DNA of 64,000 nucleotides from Fidelibacterota bacterium (GCA_021734325.1 JAIPJF010000014.1:1-64000); one strand, 5' to 3'; shown: positions 25,966 through 36,251, counted from the stretch's first letter. Translations and numbers: made by a program. The notes: generated from the letters alone by a model not told the origin.

Positions 25966-28164
25966 ATGAAAAACAGTTACAAGCTATCAACAGTTTTGTT
26001 AGCCGCACTACTACTCATGATCATACCCTCTACAATCCTGGCTCAAGATGCAGAGAACATGTCATTACTTGGGAACTGGGGTATTGGTGGCGGAGAAATT
26101 AGAGCAGTCAGCAATCAGGGTGATCTGGTGTACTATGGAGTAGGCAATGTTTTAAAAATCGTCAGTTTTGAAGATCCTGCAAACCCGTTTGCAGCCGGAT
26201 CTGTCATCCTTGATGACATGGTTGAGGATATCGTATGGACAGTGATCGATGGCAAGACATATTGTTTAGTTTCAGGCTCATCACTAAACATTGTCGATGT
26301 TACAAACCCCATCACACCCAGTTTAACTGCAAGCATGTCGTTGGCAGGCTATGGTGAAGGTCTCGCTGTCAGCGGAACATATGCCTATATAGCGGCTGGA
26401 AGTTCAGGAATGCAGGTGATTAATATCAGCAATCCGGCAAGTCCTGATAGTGTTACAACCGTTGCTGGTTCAGGATCAGGTTATGCGGAAGGTATCAACG
26501 TATCAAGTCCCTATGCTTATCTTGGAAATGGTGCGAATGTAACGATCTATGATATCAATACGCCTGAAACACCAAGTATCGTCGGTACCTATGAGGGGAC
26601 AGACTGGGTACAGGATGCGGTGGGACGAGGTAACTACCTATATGTTTGCGAATGGGGAGTTGGAGTTGACGTTGTCGATATCTCAAATCCTGCCAGCCCA
26701 ACATTCGTGACCACATTTTCCAATCCCAAAAATGCCGATATCATGTTTGATGGGGATTTTGGATATATTGCATCACGGGATGGGGGTTTGACGGTGATAG
26801 ATGTATCCAGCCCGGCAGCACCCACTTTGGTGAATACGTTCACTACACAGGGTACATTAAGGAAGGTTTCCTATGGTGCTATCACGATCAGCAGCACAGT
26901 TACAGGTCACATCTTCACAGCAGAGGTATCCGGTCTTGGTGCTGTCGATGTATCGAGTGCTGCCACAGGGATGGATTATTCGGCAAGAATAGCCGTTACA
27001 CCCCCTGCCGAAGGTATTGCCTATAGCGCCCTGGTCATGGGAACGAAAGCATATGTTCCATACGGCAGTGCAGGTATGAGGATCCTCGATGTCACCAATC
27101 CTGGTGCCATGACGGAATTGGGTCACTTTACCCTTGGTACCAACTCACGCAAAGTTGTCGTGAAGGATAATATTGCCTTCCTGGCTGACAAATCATTTGG
27201 TGTCTTTGTCCTTGATGTGACAGATCCTGGCAATATTGATTCTTTAACCTCCTTTGCTGATGCAGCTGCCCAGGATATTGGTATTAGTGGTGATTATGTA
27301 TATGCAGCGGTACGTGATCTTGGTATTGCAGTCATCGATGCAAGCACTGCCAATGCTCCGACCCTGGTGACCCATCTTTCCAGTTTCTGGGGAGAGGGTG
27401 TAGCTGTTGATGGGAATGTAATGGCTCAGAGTACCTGGGATAAGATCTACTTTTATGATATCACGAATCCTGCTGCTCCTGTTATGGCAGATTCCCTGAT
27501 CCTGGTCACAGGTACAGGTGAATTTGGTATTTCAGGAGACTATGCCTACATCCATGACTTTGACACACTGAGAGTCATCGATATCTCCGACTTGAGCAAT
27601 GTCGTAGAAGTGGGAAAGGCGTTTACAGGTGGCAGTTGGGATGGAACGGCTTTTGTCGAAGCTGACATTGCCTATGTAAATTGTGAATCAAACGGAATCA
27701 AGATGTTTGATGTCAGTGATAAAACAGCACCAACTGAAATCGGACACTGGGATGGTGTTGCCACTGCCAGAAATATCTTTGTTCTGGCTGGCACAGTATA
27801 TGTCGCCGAAAAAGAAGGCGGTCTGTCCATATACGGCAGTTCATTCGTTGCCGTTGAACCAGCAGGGTATCTGCCCAGGAATTTCACTTTAAGTCAGAAT
27901 TTCCCCAATCCCTTCAATCCCAGCACTGTGATCGAATATGGGATTCCGGAAGCTTTGGGATCCAGCGATGTAAGGCTTGAGGTATTCAATGTCCTCGGTC
28001 AGTCAGTTCAGACACTTGTCAATCAAAAACAGTTGAGTGGCACCTATCGCGTTCGGTGGGATGGTCACAATAATGCTGGAAAACAACAAGTAGGTGGCGT
28101 GTATATCTACAGATTGACGGTAGGTCAACAGACGTTAACCAACAAAATGATCCTATTGAAATAA
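25966..28164 (+). CDS. secreted LVIVD-repeat beta-propeller protein with C-terminal sorting domain
   Basis: A 732-residue exported protein. I start at ATG 25966, which has AAGGAGA upstream and a clean signal peptide (KNSYKLSTVLLAALLLMIIPSTILAQ). A frame extension to TTG 25906 would bury the signal. The body is a long series of LVIVD-type repeats (pattern VIDVSSPAAPTLV), which fold as propeller blades for binding rather than catalysis. Residues about 640-732 are a type IX-style sorting module (NFPNPFNPSTVIEY ... GVYIYRL ... MILLK). It is probably a surface binding or adhesion cargo. It follows the LacI gene. Confidence 0.85.
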   Translation: MKNSYKLSTVLLAALLLMIIPSTILAQDAENMSLLGNWGIGGGEIRAVSNQGDLVYYGVGNVLKIVSFEDPANPFAAGSVILDDMVEDIVWTVIDGKTYCLVSGSSLNIVDVTNPITPSLTASMSLAGYGEGLAVSGTYAYIAAGSSGMQVINISNPASPDSVTTVAGSGSGYAEGINVSSPYAYLGNGANVTIYDINTPETPSIVGTYEGTDWVQDAVGRGNYLYVCEWGVGVDVVDISNPASPTFVTTFSNPKNADIMFDGDFGYIASRDGGLTVIDVSSPAAPTLVNTFTTQGTLRKVSYGAITISSTVTGHIFTAEVSGLGAVDVSSAATGMDYSARIAVTPPAEGIAYSALVMGTKAYVPYGSAGMRILDVTNPGAMTELGHFTLGTNSRKVVVKDNIAFLADKSFGVFVLDVTDPGNIDSLTSFADAAAQDIGISGDYVYAAVRDLGIAVIDASTANAPTLVTHLSSFWGEGVAVDGNVMAQSTWDKIYFYDITNPAAPVMADSLILVTGTGEFGISGDYAYIHDFDTLRVIDISDLSNVVEVGKAFTGGSWDGTAFVEADIAYVNCESNGIKMFDVSDKTAPTEIGHWDGVATARNIFVLAGTVYVAEKEGGLSIYGSSFVAVEPAGYLPRNFTLSQNFPNPFNPSTVIEYGIPEALGSSDVRLEVFNVLGQSVQTLVNQKQLSGTYRVRWDGHNNAGKQQVGGVYIYRLTVGQQTLTNKMILLK

Positions 28165-28196
28165 ACCTTCCTTAGGATGTGATTACCTGAGAATCT

Positions 28197-28225
28197 GCAT
28201 GCTGACAAGAAAATTGTCAGCATGC
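28197..28225 (+). other. strong hairpin after the beta-propeller gene
   Basis: GCATGCTGACAA and TTGTCAGCATGC form a perfect 12-bp stem around a five-base loop, 33 bases after the stop. No T run follows, so it looks like an mRNA stabiliser, attenuator or protein site rather than a classic terminator. Confidence 0.6.
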
Positions 28226-28226
28226 A

Positions 28227-28279
28227 TCGCTGGAGGGTTATTAAGATATCAAACCTCCTTTTGAGTAGCCCTCCAGCGA
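28227..28279 (+). other. second inverted repeat before the TonB-receptor gene
   Basis: TCGCTGGAGGG (28227-28237) and CCCTCCAGCGA (28269-28279) are perfectly complementary over 11 bp with a 31-base loop. Together with the preceding hairpin, this structures most of the 199-base gap. Confidence 0.6.
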
Positions 28280-28363
28280 ATTTCAGGTCCACTGACCGGG
28301 ATTGGCGATTGCATCAATGTTTTGTACAACTGATAACCATGAATTGATCTGGAAGAGCAGAGG

Positions 28364-31261
28364 ATGAAAACAATACTATATCGAAGCATAATGGCAATCA
28401 TTTTGATCTTGTCCATCTATCCCAGCCTGGCATTTTCTGCAAACCAAGGAAAAATCATTGGCAAGGTGACTGATGCAGACACCGGGGAACCGCTTATAGG
28501 CGTAAACATCCAGCTGATGAATACCTCCATGGGTACAACCACAGATATGGATGGTCAATATGTGATATTGAATATCCATCCAGGCGTATATACGGTTCGT
28601 TATTCCTATGTGGGATATGAAACTGTTAACAAGGGAGGAGAATACGTCAGCATTGACAACACGACATGGATAGATGTTCAATTACATTCTTCCGTCTTCC
28701 AGGGGGCAGAGGTCACCGTTGTCGCAGAAAGACCGCTTATTGATGAAAATCTAACCGGATCTAAACAAATAGCTACCAGTGAAGAGTTTAAAAAGGAGCC
28801 CATAAATTCTGTAAGTGAGATCCTTGAGACCCAGGCAGGAATATTCCAGGGGAGCTATCGTGGCGACTCTCAGGTCCAGACTGTATTTTTGCTAAACAGC
28901 ATCAGTGTCAATAGTGGTCTGTTCTCTGACAATTTTTCTGGATTTAACCTGTCTGCTATACAGGAAATATCGGTCCTGACAGGGGGTTATAGCGCTGAAT
29001 ATGGTGATGCCCGTGCAGCTGTTATAAATGTGGTTGAGAAGATGTCGACCAAGGGTATTCACGGTTCTTTCCAATCGCGTGTGCGTCCTGCAGGAAAATA
29101 CCATTTCGGTCCAAACATGTACAGTCGCGACAATTACGATATTGTTAACTTCGGACTAGCGTACTGGACAGAACAGTCAGAGAATACATTAAGTCCCTAT
29201 TACAATCAGGACCCGAACGAATTGCTTGCTCAATGGCAGGCTCAAAGCACACCCAGCGATGTTCTGGGGAAATACACTGAACGTGCAGAGCCAGAATATG
29301 AAGCCACACTGTATGGTGGTTTATTCCAGCGGATCAGCTTTTTACTGTCGGGACGCTATAAAAAGGGTGTAGGCATTTATCCCCAGGGTATCGCCTATAA
29401 TCCTGAGTTCAATGTCCAGGGTTATGTAAATATAGAAATCTCAAGAGCATTACAGCTCAGAGTAGGTGGATTTGTTGGTGGCTATGAAAGTGCCTCTCCC
29501 AATGGAACCAATTTTGATTCCTGGGAAAGTGCACAGGAACACCAATGGCTGGGACTAACGACAGTCACAGATCCATACTCGGATAGTAAATATAATCCCA
29601 TGGGAGTGATCTATGATCATTTCCCAGAGCTTCGTTCCTGGCAGCAATCCTATTTACGTTTAACACATATCATCAATCAGAAATCTTTTTATCGACTGGT
29701 AGCATCCTATCTCTACGATAGCATGAATCGCTCAGACCGCTATGGTGTTGTACCCGATAGTCTCTGGTCCAGGAGGGATGATACTTATCTTATGGTCACC
29801 AGATTCAGGGATCAGGGATATTTCCACGGTTCCGATGATAATCTGAGTGAAGTAAAGCAGCTTACTTTTGATTATACAAACCAATACCTGGTGAATCAGG
29901 AATTGAAGATCGGGTTTGGAGTGAAGCAATATAAATTTGATGTTACCCATTACATGACATCGTATGAAGGGGGAGGCCGTTGGAATCTGATGAATGTCTT
30001 TGATGGCAATCCCTATGAAGGTCACTTCTATGCGTCCAATCTGATGGAATATCCTGGCATTCGGCTCAATGTAGGGGTACGGGTAGATTTCTTTAATCAG
30101 AATCGGGATGCTTCAGCAAACATGTTTGATCCGTTGGCCATACAACTTTCCACACCGGGTCATGATCAAACCCAAGCGCTTGGAATACCAGGCGATCCTG
30201 AAAGGATTCCCACAGAGATGCAGGTTGCTGTTTCTCCCCGTATCGGGATTACCCATCCCTTGAGTAGTGTGTCTGTCGTTCGATTCTCCTATGGGCACTT
30301 TTATCAGAGACCTTCCTGGTCCAAAATGTTTGGTTTTCCCTTTGTGAACTACACAGAGGATGAGGAAACAGTCCTTGACCCGTATGCACCCCAGACAACG
30401 TATATGGAGGAATGGCAGGGATTTTATGGAAATCCGCTGATGACATACGAAAAAAGTGTACAATATGAATTGGGCTTCGACTACGTATTCAAAAATATCA
30501 TCAAAGCAAAAATGACAGGGTATTACAAGGATTCAGATCGGGAGGCCAATGTGATTACCGGCCTATATGCCAAAAATTACACAGCGACCAAGGCTTTGAT
30601 GGTAAGCAATGGCGGCTATTCTGATACCCGTGGTCTGGAATTGGGCATCGAATCTCGACTTCCTGGAATGTTTAATATGGGTATTGGTTACGATGTGTAC
30701 TGGTCCTTTAATGGTGAGGTAGGGTATTCACGATTGAATGAACCTGGATCTGTATTCATCGATTTACCAAAGGGTCTGCGCTCAGACAAGGGAATCTGGA
30801 GTGGATTTCAGAAAGTGAAAGCCTGGGCCAGTGTGGATGTTGCTCCAAAAGCAGGTCCCCAGATTTACGGCATGTCACCGCTGGGTGATATTCACCTTTA
30901 CACATATTTTTGGTGGCGTGAGGGTGATCCATATACTTACCATGCACCTGGTGATCTATCAACTCGGGAAAATAACATGCGCTGGTTCAATATTTATCAG
31001 TTTGATTTAAAACTGGCCAAGAGCATTCAGATTAGATCGAGCAAGATTGAGTTTAGTGCAGATATCAGAAACCTTTTTGATACGAAAATACTGGCAAAAT
31101 TATATGGTGATGATCTGAAATATTACCATGAAAATCCAAGTTTACCCTTGGAAGATCGACTTCCGAAACATAGTTATTCTAAGGAGAATAATGTGTGGCA
31201 CTGGTACACTTACGAAGTTCCCCCACGACAATATTATCTCCAAATGAAACTGGAATTCTAA
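28364..31261 (+). CDS. TonB-dependent outer-membrane receptor
   Basis: A 965-residue outer-membrane transporter. It has a signal peptide (to about residue 25, ending SLAFSA), a carboxypeptidase-regulatory-like domain (GKVTDADTGEPLIGVNI ... GTTTDMDGQYVI, about 30-115), a plug domain (about 120-240, with VLTGGYSAEYGDARAAVINV), then the 22-stranded barrel ending in aromatic LEF. This is the SusC-like layout, but no SusD-like lipoprotein is encoded nearby. It probably takes up a bulky glycan, glycoside or other substrate handled by the locus. Its stop overlaps the next ATG by one base. Confidence 0.92.
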   Translation: MKTILYRSIMAIILILSIYPSLAFSANQGKIIGKVTDADTGEPLIGVNIQLMNTSMGTTTDMDGQYVILNIHPGVYTVRYSYVGYETVNKGGEYVSIDNTTWIDVQLHSSVFQGAEVTVVAERPLIDENLTGSKQIATSEEFKKEPINSVSEILETQAGIFQGSYRGDSQVQTVFLLNSISVNSGLFSDNFSGFNLSAIQEISVLTGGYSAEYGDARAAVINVVEKMSTKGIHGSFQSRVRPAGKYHFGPNMYSRDNYDIVNFGLAYWTEQSENTLSPYYNQDPNELLAQWQAQSTPSDVLGKYTERAEPEYEATLYGGLFQRISFLLSGRYKKGVGIYPQGIAYNPEFNVQGYVNIEISRALQLRVGGFVGGYESASPNGTNFDSWESAQEHQWLGLTTVTDPYSDSKYNPMGVIYDHFPELRSWQQSYLRLTHIINQKSFYRLVASYLYDSMNRSDRYGVVPDSLWSRRDDTYLMVTRFRDQGYFHGSDDNLSEVKQLTFDYTNQYLVNQELKIGFGVKQYKFDVTHYMTSYEGGGRWNLMNVFDGNPYEGHFYASNLMEYPGIRLNVGVRVDFFNQNRDASANMFDPLAIQLSTPGHDQTQALGIPGDPERIPTEMQVAVSPRIGITHPLSSVSVVRFSYGHFYQRPSWSKMFGFPFVNYTEDEETVLDPYAPQTTYMEEWQGFYGNPLMTYEKSVQYELGFDYVFKNIIKAKMTGYYKDSDREANVITGLYAKNYTATKALMVSNGGYSDTRGLELGIESRLPGMFNMGIGYDVYWSFNGEVGYSRLNEPGSVFIDLPKGLRSDKGIWSGFQKVKAWASVDVAPKAGPQIYGMSPLGDIHLYTYFWWREGDPYTYHAPGDLSTRENNMRWFNIYQFDLKLAKSIQIRSSKIEFSADIRNLFDTKILAKLYGDDLKYYHENPSLPLEDRLPKHSYSKENNVWHWYTYEVPPRQYYLQMKLEF

Positions 31262-33243
31262 TGGAAAAGATATTAGCCGAGATGAAGCAGAACCCAATTA
31301 TGAATCATACACCATGGACGACTAAAAAGACTAAAGCTTATGTATTGATGCTCGTTCTAATCCTCTTGACAACAACGCTTCAGGCACAGGTAAGCTGGAC
31401 GAAGCAAACCCTGAAGCGAGGTCGGTTATGGGCCACGGTGTGGAATTCACTGCAGTATGGTGACCCCACAGAACCGGTGAATGCCTATCACACCCTTGAC
31501 TATCCCGGCTATTCAAAAGGAACAGATGTAAGCGATGTCTTAAATTATGCCGGGGCCGGAGGATATGCGATTTATGGCATCCGCAACAATGTTGAATATG
31601 CCTATACTTTGGATTCCAGATATTTTCCATCCGGTCAGGATGTCTATGCCACTGAAGAGGCTTTACTCAAGAAGAATTATAACCTGACTGATATCACGCT
31701 GCCTGGAGAAGAAATCGTCACAGGTGGGCATCACGTATATGGACTTGACGTAGGTATTCGACGTACCAGTCGTGTGTGGAGTTACCCTGCATACAAGGAC
31801 TTTATCATCCACGAGGTGGAGATCACGAACAAGAAATTCAACAATGTCACTGATCTATATTTTGGAATGCGCTACAGTCTGAGATTCACGATCCGATCAG
31901 GGACCACCTATGATGAAAAGTACGGTTGGGACAATGAAAACGAGCTCTTCTATTTTTACGACGACCGCAGTATTAACTGGGAGGATGAGTCTGAAGTGTT
32001 GTTCAGTTACGGTGTCGGACCGGAAAGAGGGGATATTGCCGATGCCCGTGATATCTGGGAACCGAACTCTCGTGACCATGAATTGGATGCACCAGCTTAT
32101 TTTTCAGCGATCATTCTTGATTCTGCCGGTGGTAACATCTATCAGAATATCCTGGAATATGGCTCCAAAAGTGGCGAAACAAATGCACCACTGGAAGATA
32201 GAATATTTATCCAATCTGTGGATGAGGCTGCCAATTTTAAAACCGTCATGACCCACCAACAACCCCGCCTGTCCTGGGATGAAGCAAAAGCTGCTGGAGG
32301 CGAAGGGGGGAACAAATATGAGAGAAGTCCCATCTTTCTTCTCAGTGCCGGTCCCTTCACTTTGACCCCTTTCCAGACGGTGAAGATAGTTTACGCCGAG
32401 GTCATGGGGGAAATGGATAGAGCCAAGATCGTGGAAGGAGGCGTGGAAAATATTGATCTTCTCGCGACTGCCTCACTGGATTCTTTATTAACACATGTTG
32501 AAGCTGCCAAACGACTCTATTCAAATGAGCTTATTCCAGAGGTCCATCCGCCAATGACCCCCACAAATGGGGAAAACAGCCTTACCATTACCCCCATACC
32601 AGGCTATGTCTCGGTCAAGTGGCCACCCATTCCCAGCAGCTATGCTGATCCTGCTACGGGTGCCAACGATTTTGCAGGGTATCGGATTTATAAATCCACC
32701 TACTTTACCATCGGACCGTGGGAACTGGTCACCGATATCCCGGCTGCAAGTGTGACACTGGCAAACGATGGAATGGTTGAGTATCAGGATTACGATGTCT
32801 CCAGCTCAGCTGGTTTGTATTATTGCGTGACCAGTTATGATACCGATGGGAACGAAAGTGGGAGGGTTAACAACAATCGTTTTCCTGTATATCCCTACAA
32901 TATCCCCAATGAGAATTTTCCAGAAGATGTCTATGTCGTGCCGAATCCGTTCAAGCAGCACAGTGCATTGACTGGGCAGGGAGAGCGGTATCGTATCGAG
33001 TTTACCGGACTGCCAGGATCTGCAAAAATATCAGTCTACACCGTGGTGGGTGAACTGGTAAAGGAGATTAATCATGATGATGGCAGCGGGTCCGCTGCAT
33101 GGGGAAGCATAACCAATCTTGATTACCAGCTAACGAATTGGGCCTTAAGCGTAGCACCAGGGGTCTACCTCTACAGGGTAGAATCTCGGGTTCCCGGGCA
33201 CGAAGGTGAATCGTTCATTGGTAAACTGGCAATTATCAAGTAA
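31261..33243 (+). CDS. secreted protein with C-terminal sorting domain, TonB-receptor partner
   Basis: About 660 residues from ATG 31261, which overlaps the receptor stop (TAATG). An internal ATG at 31300 is also possible. A hydrophobic signal (KAYVLMLVLILLTTTLQAQ) precedes a large region without a recognised catalytic motif. A fibronectin-III-like stretch follows (about 440-550: TPTNGENSLTITPIPGYVSVKW ... GYRIYKST). The sorting module (VYVVPNPFKQ ... APGVYLYRVES ... KLAIIK) occupies about 558-660. Tight coupling to the TonB receptor suggests a surface partner, possibly in the place SusD fills elsewhere. Confidence 0.75.
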   Translation: MEKILAEMKQNPIMNHTPWTTKKTKAYVLMLVLILLTTTLQAQVSWTKQTLKRGRLWATVWNSLQYGDPTEPVNAYHTLDYPGYSKGTDVSDVLNYAGAGGYAIYGIRNNVEYAYTLDSRYFPSGQDVYATEEALLKKNYNLTDITLPGEEIVTGGHHVYGLDVGIRRTSRVWSYPAYKDFIIHEVEITNKKFNNVTDLYFGMRYSLRFTIRSGTTYDEKYGWDNENELFYFYDDRSINWEDESEVLFSYGVGPERGDIADARDIWEPNSRDHELDAPAYFSAIILDSAGGNIYQNILEYGSKSGETNAPLEDRIFIQSVDEAANFKTVMTHQQPRLSWDEAKAAGGEGGNKYERSPIFLLSAGPFTLTPFQTVKIVYAEVMGEMDRAKIVEGGVENIDLLATASLDSLLTHVEAAKRLYSNELIPEVHPPMTPTNGENSLTITPIPGYVSVKWPPIPSSYADPATGANDFAGYRIYKSTYFTIGPWELVTDIPAASVTLANDGMVEYQDYDVSSSAGLYYCVTSYDTDGNESGRVNNNRFPVYPYNIPNENFPEDVYVVPNPFKQHSALTGQGERYRIEFTGLPGSAKISVYTVVGELVKEINHDDGSGSAAWGSITNLDYQLTNWALSVAPGVYLYRVESRVPGHEGESFIGKLAIIK

Positions 33244-33248
33244 AGAAG

Positions 33249-34280
33249 ATGAATATGGAACCATATCGTAAAATAGCGTTTAGCATACTGATAGTAGCTT
33301 TCACTTTGCTTTTCCTCCAGCCACAGATGCTACATGCTCAAAGTGGTATTTCTCCTTCTGAAATTGAACGAGTAGGGCAATCAGGCTGGCAATTTCTGAA
33401 AATAAATGGTGATCCACGACAGGCAGCTCTGGGGGGGACATTCTTAACCTCATCCAATCCTACAGCAAATGTCGTATTTGGAAACCCAGCGTTATTGGCC
33501 TGGATTGAGAATTATGATATACAGTTCAATAATGTTTCCTGGCTGGCTGATCTCAAGTATACTTCAATCTCAGCTGCCCGTAGCTATGCAGGGATCGGAA
33601 CATTTGCTATCAGCTATGTCGGGCTTGATTATGGCGATATCCCCGAAACCATCCATACAGGTATACAGGGAGGTGGTACAGTTCCCCTCGTCACTGGAGA
33701 AACTTTTACTGCCCGCGATATGGCAATTGGTGTTTCATATGCAAGGCAAATTACCCAACAATTGGCGCTAGGAGGTAATCTACGCTATTTGAATGAAGAA
33801 ATTGCCGGGACAGGGATGTCAAACTGGTCTCTGGATTTCTCGACCATGTATTACACCGGATTACGCAGCTTGCGACTGGCGATCACAGCCAGAAACTTCG
33901 GGCCGGATGCCCATCTTGTCGGATACAGTGAAGAGCTCCAGTCAGAGCCAGTTGATATTCGCATGCCCATCGAGTTACGCGGAGGAATTGCCTACGATTG
34001 GTTGGATGGGAAGTCAAGCCATCACCTCCTAACCACAATATTGGAGGGTAAAGTCCCGAGTGATGGCAATGAAAAAATTCATTTTGGAACTGAATATAGC
34101 TACCGAAATCTTTTCAGCGCCAGAGGTGGCTATCGTTTTAACTATGATGAAGAGGGTTTGACTTTGGGTATTGGATTCAAGTTCCCTGTAGGCACGTTTA
34201 ATTGCAGTTTGAATTACGCGTATTTGGACTTTGGCGCATTGACGCAGGTGAATATGTTTTCTTTCGGATTATCTTTCTAG
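33249..34280 (+). CDS. PorV/PorQ-like outer-membrane barrel protein
   Basis: A 343-residue outer-membrane protein of the PorV/PorQ (UPF0164) type. A signal peptide (IAFSILIVAFTLLFLQPQMLHAQ) is followed by the family opening GWQFLKINGDPRQAALGGTFLTSSNPTANVVFGNPALLAW and amphipathic strands to an aromatic C-terminus (SFGLSF). In characterised systems PorV carries type IX cargo from the translocon to the attachment machinery. Its place directly behind a sorted cargo gene suggests a dedicated shuttle or pore for this locus. Confidence 0.82.
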   Translation: MNMEPYRKIAFSILIVAFTLLFLQPQMLHAQSGISPSEIERVGQSGWQFLKINGDPRQAALGGTFLTSSNPTANVVFGNPALLAWIENYDIQFNNVSWLADLKYTSISAARSYAGIGTFAISYVGLDYGDIPETIHTGIQGGGTVPLVTGETFTARDMAIGVSYARQITQQLALGGNLRYLNEEIAGTGMSNWSLDFSTMYYTGLRSLRLAITARNFGPDAHLVGYSEELQSEPVDIRMPIELRGGIAYDWLDGKSSHHLLTTILEGKVPSDGNEKIHFGTEYSYRNLFSARGGYRFNYDEEGLTLGIGFKFPVGTFNCSLNYAYLDFGALTQVNMFSFGLSF

Positions 34281-34302
34281 CATAGATCAGAGGTAAGAAG
34301 TG

Positions 34303-35241
34303 ATGATGAATAGGGTTGTTGTTGTGGGCAGTTATAACGTGGATATGACGATCACTACTGATGTGCTGCCTAAAGCGGGGGAGACCGTAATAGGTAAGAG
34401 TTTGCATCATGGCCATGGAGGAAAAGGTGCAAATCAGGCGCTTGCAGCTGTAAGAGCTGGTGCCGAGGTTAGTTTTTTTGCAAAGGTCGGTTCTGATCAA
34501 TATGGACAGCAGGCAATCACTTGTCTCGCAAGGGAAGGAATTGGTAGTGAATACATTTTTCAGGAACCTGACACTGCAACTGGCATGGCCTTTATCACTG
34601 TAAATAATCTGGGTGAGAATAGCATTGTTGTTTCATCAGGTGCAAATTGGACACTTAGTGAGACGGATATTGAGAATCATGCAGAAATATTTAGCGATGC
34701 CGATATCTTGCTCACGCAATTAGAAACCCCCATTACTTCCGTTGCCATGGCGATCAAAAAAGCGCGCCAAAATAATTTGGAGGTCATTCTTAATCCTGCT
34801 CCCGCCCAGTCATTGACAGCCGAATTTCTTAAGGATGTTTCGATTATTACTCCAAATCGCGTTGAGGCAGAGCTGATTTCTGGCGTCAGCATAAGGGATG
34901 ATAAATCATTGGCAGATGCAGCCAATGTCATCCATTCTCTGGGCGTCGAGATCGTTCTGATCACATTGGGTGATCGGGGTGTGTTCATCTCAAAAAATGG
35001 TGAACAGCAGTTACTACCTGCCATCAAAACCAAAGCAATAGATACGGTTGGTGCCGGGGACGTGTTCAGTGGGTATCTGGCTGCTAATTATTCAGGGTTG
35101 GATAATCTGTTGGAGACAGTTACGCTTGCCAGCGCGGCTGCCAGTCTATCGGTTACCAGAATTGGTGCTCAAAATGCCATTCCCAGCCTCAAGGAAGTGA
35201 ATTCCTACCTTAAAAAGCATGCTTTACTCGAAAAAGTCTAA
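34303..35241 (+). CDS. rbsK: ribokinase (PfkB family)
   Basis: Cytoplasmic sugar kinase phosphorylating D-ribose to ribose 5-phosphate. About 312 residues, with the two PfkB signatures: GGKGANQALAAVRAGA near residue 40 and DTVGAGDVFSGYLAA near 248, where the Asp is the catalytic base. Substrate-side residues (GSYNVDM) resemble ribokinase rather than fructokinase. The start could be GTG 34300, ATG 34303 or ATG 34306; GAGG lies just upstream. With the ADP-ribosylglycohydrolase-like gene downstream, it suggests that the locus releases and uses a riboside. Confidence 0.88.
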   Translation: MMNRVVVVGSYNVDMTITTDVLPKAGETVIGKSLHHGHGGKGANQALAAVRAGAEVSFFAKVGSDQYGQQAITCLAREGIGSEYIFQEPDTATGMAFITVNNLGENSIVVSSGANWTLSETDIENHAEIFSDADILLTQLETPITSVAMAIKKARQNNLEVILNPAPAQSLTAEFLKDVSIITPNRVEAELISGVSIRDDKSLADAANVIHSLGVEIVLITLGDRGVFISKNGEQQLLPAIKTKAIDTVGAGDVFSGYLAANYSGLDNLLETVTLASAAASLSVTRIGAQNAIPSLKEVNSYLKKHALLEKV

Positions 35242-35348
35242 CTGCACATGAACCAGCGAGACTTGTCTTTATTAAAGCAATGGTCTATGTTCTGGGATGG
35301 TGTGCAGCATAGAAATCCAACGAATATTTAATTCACAATTAGCCTAGT

Positions 35349-36251
35349 ATGTCACAATCCACGGTTTACACGCCTCGTCACAAAAACCCTAACCTGGATC
35401 AGCTTCAACTTCTTTTGCCCATAATCGTGCCAGTCATGTTAATCTCAATTATCCCATTGTTGAGAGGCATATACATTGGTTTTACAAGTTATGAGCTGGG
35501 TGGACAAGTTCAGTTTTCAGGTCTGGAAAATTATAGGATCATGCTGCATGACCGCTTTTTCTGGCGCTCAATGGGCGTTGGCTTTTTATGGACCGCCATC
35601 GTTACGACGCTTCAGATTGGACTCGGACTCTTCCTGGCCATGCTTCTTAACCAGGGACTAAAATTCACCTCATTTTATACTGTACTTATGCTTGTACCGT
35701 GGGCAATGCCCCCCATAGTCAGGGGATTGATCTGGCGACAGATTTACAGCCCTGATACCGGTGCATTGAATTTAATATTAAGCCAATGGGGTTTGATTAG
35801 CGAACCGATCAACTGGTTGACCAGCTTTGAGTGGGCTATCCCAGCCATCATTATCGCTGGAGTATGGGGTGAGATACCAAAGGCCGCCCTTTTCTTCCTT
35901 GCCGGGTTAAAAACGATCCCTGACAGTCTTTATGAAGCAGCGGAGCTTGATGGAGCAAGCAGTTTTCGGAAATTTCGTCACATAACCCTGCCCTTAATGA
36001 AGCCTATCATGGCCGCTGTTGTTTCACTATCCTTTATGTGGAATTTTAATGCATTTGGCCTGGTCTGGATACTAACTCAGGGTGGTCCGGGCGGATTGAC
36101 AAGACTGCCCATGCTCGCCGCGTATGAGGAAGCTTTCCGATATGGGTACGTTGGCTACGCGGCTGCCATCGGGAATGTTATGGTGATCATTATTTCCTTT
36201 TTTCTTTTCTTCTATCTGCGGATTCAGCTGAAGGAGAGACTTGCCTCATGA
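35349..36251 (+). CDS. ABC sugar transporter permease, MalF/UgpA type
   Basis: A 300-residue inner-membrane permease with six predicted helices and the cytoplasmic EAA loop that docks the ATPase (AAELDGASSFRKFRHITLPLMKP, near residue 195). Most similar by layout to carbohydrate importers of the CUT1 class. No long MalF-like periplasmic loop is present, as in UgpA/LacF types. The next permease overlaps it by 4 bases. No ATPase gene is adjacent; the MsmX-like ATPase at 49296 is the likely partner. Confidence 0.93.
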   Translation: MSQSTVYTPRHKNPNLDQLQLLLPIIVPVMLISIIPLLRGIYIGFTSYELGGQVQFSGLENYRIMLHDRFFWRSMGVGFLWTAIVTTLQIGLGLFLAMLLNQGLKFTSFYTVLMLVPWAMPPIVRGLIWRQIYSPDTGALNLILSQWGLISEPINWLTSFEWAIPAIIIAGVWGEIPKAALFFLAGLKTIPDSLYEAAELDGASSFRKFRHITLPLMKPIMAAVVSLSFMWNFNAFGLVWILTQGGPGGLTRLPMLAAYEEAFRYGYVGYAAAIGNVMVIIISFFLFFYLRIQLKERLAS

